From: Clostridia bacterium
Lineage (GTDB): Bacteria; Bacillota; Clostridia; Saccharofermentanales; UBA5734
Assembly: GCA_009928985.1 (NCBI GenBank)
Contig: SABL01000017.1
Location: 1 to 33,349 of the forward strand
DNA length: 33,349 bases
Reading direction: 5' to 3'
Numbering within the stretch: the stretch's first letter is position 1; every line of letters begins with the position of its first letter. The notes under the pieces are model-generated. The model made no database searches. It was not told the DNA's origin and worked only from the letters and a program-made list of their open reading frames with translations. Below are positions 7,190 through 16,215 of the stretch, piece after piece. The position numbers were made by a program, and so were the translations under genes.

Positions 7190-9190
7190 TCAAGTGATCT
7201 TGCCGCGGATCAAAACCAGCAGGTCTCTCAGCTGTGCAGCCTCCTCAAAGGCCAATTTTCTCGCCGCCTCTTTCATGTCTTTTTCGATCTTGACCGCCAT
7301 GCGGGCCAATTCTTCCGGTTTGAGGCGGTCCAGCTTATGCTCAAGCAGCAGATCAGCTGCCTGCTCATCCAGTCCAGCCTCTTGGGCAGCATCGACAACT
7401 GTATCGACGACCGCACGGACAGCCTTCTCGATCGAGCGGGGCGTGATATTATTTACGCGGTTGTACGTCTCCTGGATGCTGCGGCGACGGTTGGTCTCGA
7501 TGATCGCCTGGTGCATCGATTCGGTGACATCATCGGCATAGAGGATGACATGGCCATTGACATTGCGGGCAGCCCGGCCGATGATCTGGATCAGCGAGGT
7601 CGTCGAACGCAAGAAGCCCTCCTTATCGGCGTCGAGGATCGCAATCAGGGACACCTCCGGCAGGTCGAGACCTTCACGCAGCAAGTTGATGCCGACAAGG
7701 ACGTCAAAGAGACCCTGGCGCAAGTCGCGCAGGATTTTCAGGCGCTCGACCGTTTCGATATCCGAATGCAAATACTGGACTTTGAGGCCCTCGTCCTTGA
7801 AAAATCCAGTCAGGTCTTCGGCCATTTTCTTGGTCAAGGTCAGGACGAGCGTCCGTTCGCCGCGGGCTTTGACAGTGCGAATTTCACCAAGCAAGTCTTC
7901 GATCTGGCCATCGACCGGCCGGATGCTGATCGAAGGATCGATCAGACCGGTAGGCCGGATGATCTGCTCGACCACGGCACTGGTGTGCTCGGCTTCATAA
8001 CGCGAAGGAGTCGCGCTGACAAAAATGCCCTGGCCAATCTTCTTCTCGAATTCCTCAAACCGGAGTGGGCGGTTGTCAAAAGCCGACGGCAATCGGAAGC
8101 CAAAATCGACCAGGGACTGCTTTCGGGAACGGTCGCCATTGTACATGGCCCCGACCTGGGGGATCGTGACGTGGGACTCATCAACCATCAGGATGAAGTC
8201 ATCCGGGAAAAAGTCGATCAGGGTGAAAGGTGCCACACCCGGCGCACGGCCGGACAAATGGCGCGAGTAGTTCTCGATCCCTTTGCAAAAGCCGGTCTCG
8301 CGCAACATTTCGATGTCATAGCGGGTGCGCTGTTCCAGGCGGTAAGCTTCGACCAGTTTGCCCTGGTCACGCAGGTCCCTGAGCCGATCCTCCAGCTCCT
8401 CCTGGATCGAAAGGACGGCTTGTTTCATTTTCAGGACGGTGGTGGCGTAATGGCTGGCCGGGAAAATCGAGGCGTAGTTGCGCGAGTTCAGGACACGGCC
8501 GGTCAGTCTGTCGATTTCGACGATTTTCTCGATCTCGTCGCCAAAGAAATTCACCCGGGTCATGACATTGTCAGCAGAGGCTGGGAAAATATCGAGCGTG
8601 TCACCGCGGACTCGGAAGGTGCCGCGCTTGGTATCGAAATCATTTCTGGCGTACTGGATGTCAATCAGTTCACGGATGACTGCATCACGGTCCTTGGCCA
8701 TGCCAGGACGCAGATTGACCATCAGGCTCTTGTAGTCCTCCGGATCGCCCAGGCCATAGATGCAGGAAACCGAGGCCACAACGATGACGTCACGCCGTTC
8801 TAAAAGCGATGCTGTGGCCGAATGGCGCAGACGGTCGATCTCATCGTTGATCGCGGAATCCTTTTCGATAAAGGTGTCGGTCGACGGTATATAGGCCTCT
8901 GGCTGGTAGTAATCGTAGTAACTGACAAAGTACTCGACCGCATTGTCGGGGAAAAAAGCCTTGAACTCGGCGGTCAGCTGGCCGGCCAGGGTTTTGTTAT
9001 GGGCCATGACCAGGGTCGGTCGCTGGACACGCTCGATCACATTGGCCATGGTGAACGTCTTGCCCGAGCCGGTGACACCAAGCAGGGTCTGGAAACGATC
9101 GCCCCGCTCCAGGCCGGCGACGAGCTGGTCAATCGCCTGGGGCTGGTCACCGCAGGGCTTCATGTCGGGGGCGATTCTAAATGCAGGCAT
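7190..9190 (-). CDS. uvrB: UvrABC nucleotide excision repair subunit B
   Basis: UvrB is the damage-verifying helicase-like subunit that receives lesions from UvrA and recruits UvrC. The 666-residue protein shows Walker A (GVTGSGKT, about 39-46), the beta-hairpin region that inserts between the strands ([16 protein letters not shown], about 92-107), helicase motifs including DESH (near 340) and the C-terminal arginine-finger region (GRAARN). The C-terminal UVR motif that contacts UvrC (about 625-660) is also present. ATG with AGGAG at 7 nt defines the start. The gene is divergent from ilvE. uvrA and uvrC are not in the window. I saw no clear LexA box in the 186-bp intergenic region. Confidence 0.97.
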   Translation of the reverse strand: MPAFRIAPDMKPCGDQPQAIDQLVAGLERGDRFQTLLGVTGSGKTFTMANVIERVQRPTLVMAHNKTLAGQLTAEFKAFFPDNAVEYFVSYYDYYQPEAYIPSTDTFIEKDSAINDEIDRLRHSATASLLERRDVIVVASVSCIYGLGDPEDYKSLMVNLRPGMAKDRDAVIRELIDIQYARNDFDTKRGTFRVRGDTLDIFPASADNVMTRVNFFGDEIEKIVEIDRLTGRVLNSRNYASIFPASHYATTVLKMKQAVLSIQEELEDRLRDLRDQGKLVEAYRLEQRTRYDIEMLRETGFCKGIENYSRHLSGRAPGVAPFTLIDFFPDDFILMVDESHVTIPQVGAMYNGDRSRKQSLVDFGFRLPSAFDNRPLRFEEFEKKIGQGIFVSATPSRYEAEHTSAVVEQIIRPTGLIDPSISIRPVDGQIEDLLGEIRTVKARGERTLVLTLTKKMAEDLTGFFKDEGLKVQYLHSDIETVERLKILRDLRQGLFDVLVGINLLREGLDLPEVSLIAILDADKEGFLRSTTSLIQIIGRAARNVNGHVILYADDVTESMHQAIIETNRRRSIQETYNRVNNITPRSIEKAVRAVVDTVVDAAQEAGLDEQAADLLLEHKLDRLKPEELARMAVKIEKDMKEAARKLAFEEAAQLRDLLVLIRGKIT

Positions 9191-9240
9191 GAAAGGGCTC
9201 CTGTCCGGAAAATCAGCAGAAATCAGTCAATTCTGTTTCG

Positions 9241-9249
9241 ATTATAGCA
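9241..9249 (-). promoter_or_regulatory. Promoter of uvrB (extended -10)
   Basis: The minus strand reads TGC-TATAAT (9249-9241), a perfect extended -10, about 50 nt upstream of the uvrB start. The matching -35 position (near 9269-9264, TCGGTT) is weak. It lies back-to-back with the ilvE promoter. Confidence 0.6.
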
Positions 9250-9269
9250 CAAGCTATCTCGGCAACCGA

Positions 9270-9299
9270 TTGCCCAGTGCTCGAAATGAGTATTATAAT
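9270..9299 (+). promoter_or_regulatory. Promoter of ilvE
   Basis: TTGCCC (9270-9275) and TATAAT (9294-9299) are separated by 18 bp. The predicted leader is about 70 nt and contains two small hairpins: CCCG/CGGG near 9327-9338, and GCAAG/CTTGC near 9340-9354. It is too short for a T-box leader, and no T-box consensus is visible. Confidence 0.5.
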
Positions 9300-9376
9300 A
9301 AACGGAAAATTGCACGTGTGTTTCACCCGGTTCACGGGGGCAAGCCACGCTTGCAGCGAAAGGGAGTTGACACATC

Positions 9377-10447
9377 ATGTTTCCAGCGATCTCTGTCACC
9401 CGAGCCAGCAAATTGAAGCAAAAACCCGCTGCCGATGCCCCACTCGGTTTTGGCCAGATCTTTACCGATCACATGTTTAGCATGGATTATGAAGAAGGTC
9501 AGGGCTGGATCAATCCGCGCATCGAACCCTATGCCCCGATTTGCCTCGAGCCGTCTGCCATGGTCTTCCATTACGGTCAGGCGATTTTCGAAGGCCTCAA
9601 AGCATATAAGACCGCGGATGGATCGATCAACATGTTCCGCCCCCAGCTGAATTTCCAGCGGGTCAACATTTCAAATTCCCGCATGGTCATCCCACCGGTT
9701 GACGAGGCCTTCTGTCTGTATGCCTTGAAGGAGCTGCTCAAGATCGAGCAAGACTGGATCCCGACAGTGGATGGTGCTTCCCTCTATATCCGGCCATTCA
9801 TCATCGCCACAGACCCCTACCTTGGTGTCCGCCCTGCTCACACCTACCGGTTCATGATCATCCTCTCCCCGTCCGGCCGCTATTATCCCCAAGGCTTGGC
9901 CCCGGTCAATATTTACGTCGAGGAAGAATATGTCCGCGCTGTCAAAGGCGGAACGGGCTATGCCAAGACACCCGGCAATTATGCTGCCAGCCTGATCGCC
10001 CAGGCCAAGGCCTACAAGACCGGCTACGTCCAGGTTCTCTGGCTCGATGGTGTCCATCGCCGTTTCATTGAAGAAGTCGGCTCGATGAATGTCTTTTTCG
10101 TCATCGATGGCAAACTCGTCACACCGGCCCTCAATGGCAGCATCCTGCCTGGCATCACCCGCCGCACCGTCCTCGAGCTGGCCAGTCGTCTAGGCCTTGC
10201 GACAGAGGAACGTGAAATCGCGATTGACGAATTGTTCCAGATGGCGCAGGAAGGCAAGGTCAGCGAAGTCTTTGGCTCCGGCACAGCTGCAGTCATCTCC
10301 CCTGTCGGCGAACTGCGCTTCAAAGACGATGTCGTCACCTTCAACGAAGGCAAGATTGGTCACTGGACCCAGCAATTCTATGACATCATCACCGGCGTCC
10401 AATACGGGACACGTCCCGACGAGTACGGCTGGATCGAGAAGCTCTGA
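9377..10447 (+). CDS. ilvE: Branched-chain amino acid aminotransferase (class IV)
   Basis: This PLP enzyme performs the last step of leucine, isoleucine and valine synthesis, or the first step of their breakdown, with glutamate/2-oxoglutarate as partner. The 356-residue length and sequence resemble the BCAT type seen in eukaryotes and many Gram-positives. Visible features are FHYGQAIFEGLKAY (about 64-77), the region GGTGYAKTPGNY with the PLP lysine at Lys197, EEVGSMN, PGITRR and FGSGTAA in the C-terminal PLP-binding half. AGGGAG lies upstream of the ATG at about 10 nt. It is the only plus-strand gene, has its own promoter and terminator, and is not part of a visible ilv operon. Confidence 0.95.
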   Translation: MFPAISVTRASKLKQKPAADAPLGFGQIFTDHMFSMDYEEGQGWINPRIEPYAPICLEPSAMVFHYGQAIFEGLKAYKTADGSINMFRPQLNFQRVNISNSRMVIPPVDEAFCLYALKELLKIEQDWIPTVDGASLYIRPFIIATDPYLGVRPAHTYRFMIILSPSGRYYPQGLAPVNIYVEEEYVRAVKGGTGYAKTPGNYAASLIAQAKAYKTGYVQVLWLDGVHRRFIEEVGSMNVFFVIDGKLVTPALNGSILPGITRRTVLELASRLGLATEEREIAIDELFQMAQEGKVSEVFGSGTAAVISPVGELRFKDDVVTFNEGKIGHWTQQFYDIITGVQYGTRPDEYGWIEKL

Positions 10448-10485
10448 GATAGCCGGGCTGCAACATCCATCCTGAATGATGAATC

Positions 10486-10517
10486 AAGGCCGCCACGAAT
10501 TTCGTGGCGGCCTTTTC
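10486..10517 (+). terminator. Intrinsic terminator after ilvE
   Basis: AAGGCCGCCACGAA and TTCGTGGCGGCCTT form a nearly perfect 14-bp stem (10486-10514) followed by TTTTCTT. On the opposite strand it lies about 30 nt beyond the end of the coiled-coil gene. An A-run there precedes the stem but only a broken T-run follows, so it may also stop the convergent transcript. Confidence 0.9.
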
Positions 10518-10546
10518 TTGTACCAGCGCTAGCAGGCCAATGAACC

Positions 10547-11023
10547 TTACATCAGATCTTTTTTGTTGCGCTGGACCATGGCGAGCATGGTGCCAAGCTG
10601 CTCTTCGATCTCGCTGAGGCGTTTCCTGGCATAGTCCATCGAACCGGAACGGATCTTCTGGGCGGCCTGGTTGGATTTCTCCAGCAGGTCGGCAGCCTGG
10701 AGCCGGGCTTTCTGGGTGATTTCGTGTTCGTCAATCATGCGGGACATGCGGGTTTCAGCGTCGCGCATGATGGCTTCCGCTTCTTTTCTCGCCTCGGCAA
10801 TCAGCTGGCGGTTCTGCTCAAGCAGCCATTTGGCCTGCTTGAGCTCACCGGGCAGTTCGTCGCGGATCATGGTAATCAGGACAAGCATTTCCTCACGGTC
10901 GACCATGCAATTGTCGGAAAAGGGGACCGAACGTGCTGAAATGACCAGTCCTTCGAGTCGTTCGAGCAAGGACTCGATATCCTGGTTCTGGTTATAATCG
11001 GCATGACGAGATGAATCGTTCAT
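10547..11023 (-). CDS. Conserved clostridial coiled-coil protein (often annotated as ATPase-like)
   Basis: The 158-residue protein is almost entirely charged helix. It has no signal peptide, membrane segment or nucleotide-binding loop. A conserved N-terminal block (residues about 32-72) includes VDREEML and LPGELKQAKW. It is followed by a long coiled coil (about 70-155) with repeated Glu/Ala/Lys/Arg heptads. Homologues are regularly found next to rsmD and coaD in Clostridia and are loosely called ATPase or V-type subunit-like because of the coiled coil. That name is not supported by any motif here. ATG 11023 was preferred to the longer frame, since the extra N-terminus would run through coaD. 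A GGAGG lies 12 nt upstream, a long spacing. A DivIVA-like scaffolding role is possible but only an inference. Confidence 0.8.
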   Translation of the reverse strand: MNDSSRHADYNQNQDIESLLERLEGLVISARSVPFSDNCMVDREEMLVLITMIRDELPGELKQAKWLLEQNRQLIAEARKEAEAIMRDAETRMSRMIDEHEITQKARLQAADLLEKSNQAAQKIRSGSMDYARKRLSEIEEQLGTMLAMVQRNKKDLM

Positions 11024-11057
11024 TTTGGATGAATTCCTCCAAAGGAAGGCGGTCAGA

Positions 11058-11555
11058 TCAAGTGTCCCGGGGTTCGGTCCTTCGGAGACGCTCCATGATG
11101 AGCGGCACCAGGACCGGCGGGACCATATGGGTGATGTCGCCACCGTAAGCGGCCACTTCACGGACAATCGACGAACTGTTGAATGCCAGGTCAATGCGGC
11201 AGGGCATCAGGCACGTTTCATAAGCGGGCAGGAGCAATTTGTTAGCAGCAGCCAGTTCTGCTTCGAAACGGAAATCAGACTCACTTCGCAGGCCACGGAT
11301 GACAGCCCGGGCCTTTTTGGCTGCAAAAAAATCAACCAGCAGGCCGTTGTAGGATTCGACGGAGACGTTGGGGATGTCTTTTAACACGCGACTGGCCATC
11401 TCGACTCGTTCCTGGGCCGTGAAGTGGTATTTCTTCTGACTATTGACCATGACAGCGACAAAAAGCTGGTCGCAAAGACCAGCCGCCCGCCGTGCGATAT
11501 CGTAATGTCCGTTGGTAAACGGATCGAAACTGCCTGGATAAATAAAAACAGTCAT
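11058..11555 (-). CDS. coaD: Pantetheine-phosphate adenylyltransferase
   Basis: This enzyme transfers AMP from ATP to 4'-phosphopantetheine, making dephospho-CoA, the penultimate step of coenzyme A synthesis. The 165 residues match the family. The nucleotidyltransferase signature YPGSFDPFTNGH (6-17, with TNGH as the T/HxGH motif), the RGLRSESDF loop (near 88-96) and SSSIVREVA (near 127-135) are all present. A G-rich ribosome site (GGGGAG) lies a few nt before the ATG. It follows rsmD by 69 nt and precedes the coiled-coil gene by 34 nt, the usual rsmD-coaD pairing. Confidence 0.96.
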   Translation of the reverse strand: MTVFIYPGSFDPFTNGHYDIARRAAGLCDQLFVAVMVNSQKKYHFTAQERVEMASRVLKDIPNVSVESYNGLLVDFFAAKKARAVIRGLRSESDFRFEAELAAANKLLLPAYETCLMPCRIDLAFNSSSIVREVAAYGGDITHMVPPVLVPLIMERLRRTEPRDT

Positions 11556-11624
11556 CGGTCTCCCCTGGTTGGGCTTGCTTGTAAACTCAGCTTGGCGCTG
11601 GGGAAGCCTGATCGGGCATGGTTT

Positions 11625-12176
11625 TCAGACTTGATAAAAGGATAGCATGGCCGTTCCATACTGACAACTTCTCGTACGTTTCAATTCCATGACAAAATCC
11701 GGGGCCTTTGATTTTGCATCATGTTCGAGAATGATGCGGCCGCCGGCAGTCAGAAGCTGGGTCAGGTCTGTGGCCAGACGCTCAAAATCGGCGATGGCCT
11801 GACGGTAGGGCGGATCGAGAAAGATCAGGTCGAAGCGAGAACCGCTGGTGAGCAGGTGACGCACGGCAGTCCAGACGGAACCCTGCTCGATCCGGGTCAC
11901 ATCAGACAGGCGGGTTTTTTCCAGATTGGCAGCAATGGCGGATAGCCCGGCCCGGGCTTGTTCGACGAGGACCACGGTGCGGGCACCGCGGCTGGCAGCT
12001 TCCAGCCCAATCTGGCCCGTGCCGGCGTACAGGTCGAGAAAGGTGCAATCAGGTATCGCTGGCGCCAGGATCGAAAACAGGGCTTCCTTGGTCTTGTCGG
12101 CAGTCGGGCGGGTGTCCTGGCCTTTGGGAGCAATGAGCGGGATGCCGCCGGCGCGGCCGCTGATGATTCTGGGCAA
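11625..12176 (-). CDS. rsmD: 16S rRNA (guanine(966)-N2)-methyltransferase RsmD
   Basis: RsmD methylates G966 of 16S rRNA using S-adenosylmethionine. The protein shows RIISG at the N-terminus, TRPTADKTKEALF, the SAM-binding FLDLYAGTGQIGLEA and the catalytic DPPY motif. I chose TTG at 12176 as the start because a strong AAGGAGG lies 8 nt upstream and the protein then begins PRIISG like its relatives (183 residues). A TTG at 12200, overlapping the recG stop as TTGA, would add eight residues that are read through the ribosome site itself. It lies directly downstream of recG. Confidence 0.93.
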   Translation of the reverse strand: MPRIISGRAGGIPLIAPKGQDTRPTADKTKEALFSILAPAIPDCTFLDLYAGTGQIGLEAASRGARTVVLVEQARAGLSAIAANLEKTRLSDVTRIEQGSVWTAVRHLLTSGSRFDLIFLDPPYRQAIADFERLATDLTQLLTAGGRIILEHDAKSKAPDFVMELKRTRSCQYGTAMLSFYQV

Positions 12177-12196
12177 GTGGGTCTCCTCCTTGTGGA

Positions 12197-14275
12197 TCAA
12201 AGCTGGACATGCGGCAGGGCCGACCCGAAATGGTATTCGATGGCACGGACCAGGCCTTGATGCTCGGCAAATGCGAGGTCCGGGTCGCGCTCGAACAAGG
12301 TCCGGGCAGCATCCTGGGCTTTGCTGAGCAACTCTCGGTCGCGATAGAGATTGGCCAACCTGAGGGCTGGCAAGCCGTGCTGGCGGGTGCCGAAAAAATC
12401 ACCCGGGCCGCGCAGTTCAAGGTCTTTCCTGGCAATTTCAAAACCATCCGTCGTCTGGCACAGCGTGCGCAGGCGCTGCCGGGCCAGGTCTTCGTCGCTG
12501 TCACTCATCAGGATGCAATAGGATTTGTGAGGTCCGCGTCCGATCCGGCCGCGCAGCTGGTGTAGCTGGGACAGGCCGAAGCGCTCGGCATTTTCGATCA
12601 TCATCAGGGTGGCATTGGGATTGTCAACACCGACTTCAATGACGGTGGTGCTGACCAGGATCTGGATGTTCCCGGCGGCAAAATCAGCCATCACAGCATC
12701 TTTGGCAGCCGGTTTGAGGCCACCGTGCAAAAGGCCGACTGTCAGGTCCAAAAAGACCTCCTGGGCCAGGCGATTGTATGTCTGGATAGCCGACTCGAGA
12801 TCGAGCGAGGCTTGTTCGTCAATCATCGGGCAGACCACATAAGCCTGCCGGCCGGCTTGGATCTGGCGGCGCACCAGGTCCTCCACCCGGCTCCGGTCGC
12901 CAGTTCTTGCTGTGTAGGTGGCAATGGGCTCACGCCCAATGGGGAGCTGGTCAATCACCGTCATGTCCAGGTCGCCATAGAGGATCAGGGCCAGGGTGCG
13001 CGGAATCGGGGTGGCTGACATGACCAGGACATGCGGCGCAAGGCTGCGGGCTTCTTCGTTGCGGTTGAGTCGGAAACGCTGCCTGACACCGAAACGATGC
13101 TGTTCATCCGTGATCGTCAAGGCCAGGTTGTGAAAGGTCACTTTATCTTCGATCACAGCATGGGTCCCGACCAAAAGCCGGATCGACCCGTCCGCCAGGC
13201 CAGCCTGGATGCGTTTGCGCTCAGCGGCAGGCGTTGCCCCGGTCAGAAGCGCGATCGGTTCACCGCTTGGTGCGAGCAGTCTGGCCAGCGTCTGGGCATG
13301 CTGGGTCGCCAGGATGGCCGTCGGTGCCATCAGGACAGCCTGGTAGCCGCAGAGGCTGGTTTCCAGCATCGCCAGGGCTGCCACCACCGTCTTGCCTGAG
13401 CCAACATCGCCCTGAACCAGGCGATTCATCGGCAAGTCGCGCCGCAAATCGCGGCGGATATCGGCCAGGGCGCCTTGCTGGGCTGCTGTCAGCTGGAAGG
13501 GTAGTGAAGTTTCGATATGCTTGACCTGATCTAGAGCTGTGGCATCAGGCAGCACGGACAAGGCAGCCTGGCTGTTCTGGCGCGCCCGGCGCAGCAGGAA
13601 AAGGCCGGTCTGGAGCAGGAACAACTCCTCAAAAACCAGGCGTTCCCGGCACAGGTCGGCTTCTTCGAGACTGGCTGGCTGGTGGATCCGTGACAAGGCA
13701 AAATCGATGGCACACAGATGGTACTCACGCCGGATCCAGTCCGGCAAAGGCTCGGGCAGGTGACTGATCACCTTGGGCAGCAAAGGCAAGATGAGGCTTC
13801 TCAGGACCCCCTGGGTCAGTCCTTCGGTCAGCGGGTAGATCGGCCGCAGCTTACCTGTGCTGTCAAGCTCAGCCGGTTCAAAAGCCGGGCTCTGGATCGT
13901 GAATTGGCCAGCGCTGCGCTTGACCTTGCCAAACAGGCGATAGGTCTCCCCTGAGGCGAGGCGGTCCGGGATCCAGGGCTGGTTGAACCACACGGCCCGG
14001 ATCGCACCGGTCTGATCACGGAAAACACCGCGCAGGATGGTGAGGCGGCCTTTACGATGGGTCTGGATTTTGCCGGCGAAAGTGGCGACAAAGGACTGCT
14101 CTTTGCCATCCTCCAGCTGGGAGATGGTCAGGTCAGAGCTCCAGTCCTCAAAATCGCGCGGATACCAGGTGACCAGGTCATACCAGGTCGTGATGCCCAG
14201 CCGTGCGAGCATGGCAGCCCGTTTGCCGGCTACGCCATGGATGGCAGTGACCGGGGTCTCAAGCAGTCCGGCCAT
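12197..14275 (-). CDS. recG: ATP-dependent DNA helicase RecG
   Basis: RecG is a superfamily 2 branch-migration helicase that remodels stalled forks and Holliday junctions. In order: an N-terminal wedge/OB domain (about 1-200), Walker A GDVGSGKT (near 290), the DEQH box, SATPIPRT (motif III), EVGVDNP, and QLRGRIGRG (motif VI). The C-terminal region carries the family motif LELRGPGDFFGTRQHG. The protein is 692 residues with ATG 14275. A GTG two codons upstream (14281) is an alternative; neither has a clear ribosome site. The start overlaps the end of nth by 17 nt, so translation is probably coupled. Confidence 0.96.
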   Translation of the reverse strand: MAGLLETPVTAIHGVAGKRAAMLARLGITTWYDLVTWYPRDFEDWSSDLTISQLEDGKEQSFVATFAGKIQTHRKGRLTILRGVFRDQTGAIRAVWFNQPWIPDRLASGETYRLFGKVKRSAGQFTIQSPAFEPAELDSTGKLRPIYPLTEGLTQGVLRSLILPLLPKVISHLPEPLPDWIRREYHLCAIDFALSRIHQPASLEEADLCRERLVFEELFLLQTGLFLLRRARQNSQAALSVLPDATALDQVKHIETSLPFQLTAAQQGALADIRRDLRRDLPMNRLVQGDVGSGKTVVAALAMLETSLCGYQAVLMAPTAILATQHAQTLARLLAPSGEPIALLTGATPAAERKRIQAGLADGSIRLLVGTHAVIEDKVTFHNLALTITDEQHRFGVRQRFRLNRNEEARSLAPHVLVMSATPIPRTLALILYGDLDMTVIDQLPIGREPIATYTARTGDRSRVEDLVRRQIQAGRQAYVVCPMIDEQASLDLESAIQTYNRLAQEVFLDLTVGLLHGGLKPAAKDAVMADFAAGNIQILVSTTVIEVGVDNPNATLMMIENAERFGLSQLHQLRGRIGRGPHKSYCILMSDSDEDLARQRLRTLCQTTDGFEIARKDLELRGPGDFFGTRQHGLPALRLANLYRDRELLSKAQDAARTLFERDPDLAFAEHQGLVRAIEYHFGSALPHVQL

Positions 14276-14891
14276 GGCCACACAAGGGTTTCAATGGACA
14301 GCTGCAGCAGTCAGGACGGCGGGCGATGCAGATCTCACGGCCATGCGCGACGATGAGGTGGCCATAGGCAGTGAATTTGTCTGGAGGCAGGACTGCGACG
14401 AGGTCCCGTTCGATTGCTGCCGGATCCGTCTGATCCGTCAAGCCAAGCAAGCGGGAAATCCGCGCACAATGGGTGTCCACGACAACGGCCTGGCGTCCAA
14501 ACCAGTCACCCAGGATCAGGTTGGCGATCTTGCGGCCCACACCGGGCAGACGGATCAAATCCTCGAGGGTGTCAGGCATCTGGCAGTCATGGTCGCGCAC
14601 CAGGGCTGCACAGGCAGCCTGGATGGCCTTGGCCTTGTTGCGGAACAGGCCACAGGAGCGGATCAGGTTTTCCAGCTCCGAGTGGTCTGATTCAGCAAAA
14701 GCTTGCGGGGTCGGATAACGCTCAAAAAGAGCGGGGGTGATGAGATTGACCCTGTAATCGGTGCATTGGGCGGCGAGGATCGCACCCACCAGCAATTCAT
14801 GGGCCAAGCGGTAATCGAGGGTGCAAAGGGCGTCGGGGTAGTGTTGTTCCAGGGCGGCGACGATCGCCGCTGCCCGTTCTTGTTCAGTCAT
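14259..14891 (-). CDS. nth: Endonuclease III
   Basis: This is a bifunctional DNA glycosylase/AP lyase for oxidised pyrimidines in base excision repair. The 210-residue protein has the helix-hairpin-helix LPGVGRK with catalytic Lys121, the catalytic Asp139 in VVDTH, and a C-terminal iron-sulfur motif. The cluster cysteines are Cys188, Cys195, Cys198 and Cys204, with the exact family spacing of 6, 2 and 5 residues; Cys196 is an extra. The ATG overlaps the 3' end of the HtrA-like gene by 8 nt, and the 3' end overlaps recG. It forms a small DNA-maintenance group with recG. Confidence 0.96.
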   Translation of the reverse strand: MTEQERAAAIVAALEQHYPDALCTLDYRLAHELLVGAILAAQCTDYRVNLITPALFERYPTPQAFAESDHSELENLIRSCGLFRNKAKAIQAACAALVRDHDCQMPDTLEDLIRLPGVGRKIANLILGDWFGRQAVVVDTHCARISRLLGLTDQTDPAAIERDLVAVLPPDKFTAYGHLIVAHGREICIARRPDCCSCPLKPLCGHGRTA

Positions 14892-16167
14892 TGGCTTCCT
14901 TCAGGTAGACTTTGATGGCATACGTTTGCTTGTCGGAGCGGCGATAGATGCCCAGGGTGAGCTGGTCGCCTGGCTCATGCTGGGCCAGGATGGAAGACAA
15001 GCTCTGGTGGAGTCGGACAGGCTCTCCGTTGACTTCTGTAATGATATCACCTCTGCGAATATCGGCAAGATAGGCTGGGCTATCCTCGATCACATGGCTG
15101 ACATACAAGCCATCCGGGAAATCATACAAGTCCTGCAGTCCGGCAAAGCTTTCATCTTTGAGCACGGCAATGCCCAGCCAAGGCTGACCTTGTGGGGCAG
15201 ATGCATCCAGCAGGCGTTCGGCAACATCCAGGACGGTCGGGGTTTCGATGGCATAACTGAGGCTTTCAAACGTTTCGCTGAGCTGGCTCGAATTAGCCAG
15301 TGCGATCACATCGCCGGCGAGATTGAGCAAGGGACCGCCCTGGCCGCTGGCCAGAATCGGAGCATTGGAACGGACCATCTCGACTTTGGTGCCATCCTCG
15401 AGCAGGACCGGCTGGTGCAAGGCGGTCACCAGACCACTGGTCAGGCAGCCTTCGCTGACCATGTCGTCCGGAAAACTGAGGAAAAAGACGACCTGGCCCA
15501 CCCGCAGGGTGTTGTGCAGGCTGAATCTGGCAGGGACCAGTTCCGTCGATCCGGGGTCGATGGTCAGGACAGCGACTCCGGTGGTCTTGTCCAGTCCGGA
15601 CAGCCGAGCCTCAAACAGGCGGTTCTCATTCAGGACCCGGACCAGGATCCGGCTGTTTTCCAACAATTGACCGGAGCGGTCGAGGGCAATTTTCAGCAAG
15701 TCTGCTGAAGTCAGGATCTGGCCTTGGGCGGAATAAATCACACCCGACCCGCTGTCGGAGATCAGGGTCGTCGAGGTGTCGGACTGGGCTTCGACCTGAA
15801 TACCGACAACGCTGGGAGCGACCTGGTTGTAAAGCTCCTCGACCAGGCGACCCTCAGCCAGAAGCGCGAGCTGCTCCTTGGCCTGGTCCCCGAGGATCTC
15901 CGGGGCTACCAGTGGAAATGGAGTCGGCTCAGGGGACTGGCTCTCAGGCACGCTGGTGGTTGTAGCCAGGATGCTGGCCTTTGGGACAACAAGGACCGAC
16001 TGGCTGGTCTCAGCCGAGGTCGTCTCCCGAGTCGTTTCCGATACAGCCGGTGCGGGCGCAGCCAGAGGGCCGGCGGTATAAAGCCATGAGGTGAGCATCG
16101 ATGCCATGACTGCCGAGAAAAGACCGAAGGCAGCCAGACCTAAAGTGCGGTTTGTCAGAACTGTCAC
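14884..16167 (-). CDS. Membrane-anchored HtrA-like protein with PDZ domain, catalytic triad lost (pseudoprotease)
   Basis: The 427-residue protein has an N-terminal membrane anchor (about 11-31), a Thr/Ser/Pro/Glu-rich linker (35-85), a trypsin-like S1C domain (about 105-320) and one PDZ domain (about 325-423; DSPAYLADIRRGDIITEVNG). The fold is clear from GSGVI (140-144), SGLVTAL and GGPLLN (277-282). The three catalytic positions are replaced: the His of the usual TNxHV is Asp156 (TSADLL), the Asp of DLAVL is Gly197 (TGVAVL), and the nucleophile Ser of GNSGG is Gln276 (SGQGG). Proteolysis by the family mechanism is therefore not expected. A peptide-binding or sensing role outside the membrane is inferred. 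It starts with GTG after GGAGG (7 nt), is downstream of a two-component pair, and overlaps nth. Confidence 0.88.
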   Translation of the reverse strand: MTVLTNRTLGLAAFGLFSAVMASMLTSWLYTAGPLAAPAPAVSETTRETTSAETSQSVLVVPKASILATTTSVPESQSPEPTPFPLVAPEILGDQAKEQLALLAEGRLVEELYNQVAPSVVGIQVEAQSDTSTTLISDSGSGVIYSAQGQILTSADLLKIALDRSGQLLENSRILVRVLNENRLFEARLSGLDKTTGVAVLTIDPGSTELVPARFSLHNTLRVGQVVFFLSFPDDMVSEGCLTSGLVTALHQPVLLEDGTKVEMVRSNAPILASGQGGPLLNLAGDVIALANSSQLSETFESLSYAIETPTVLDVAERLLDASAPQGQPWLGIAVLKDESFAGLQDLYDFPDGLYVSHVIEDSPAYLADIRRGDIITEVNGEPVRLHQSLSSILAQHEPGDQLTLGIYRRSDKQTYAIKVYLKEAND

Positions 16168-16215
16168 GCGATATCCTCCGTCAAAGTCCTGTCAGGGGTG
16201 GTCAAACACATTTAT

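Noticed and set aside
7337-8803. 488-codon open frame on the plus strand
   Set aside because: It is antisense to uvrB, whose motifs are complete; it is a shadow of GC-rich codon use.
9191-9376. LexA (SOS) box for uvrB
   Set aside because: No GAAC-N4-GTTC-like palindrome is visible near the -10 or the start.
9300-9376. T-box or other riboswitch in the ilvE leader
   Set aside because: The leader is only about 70 nt, has two small hairpins and lacks the T-box core sequence.
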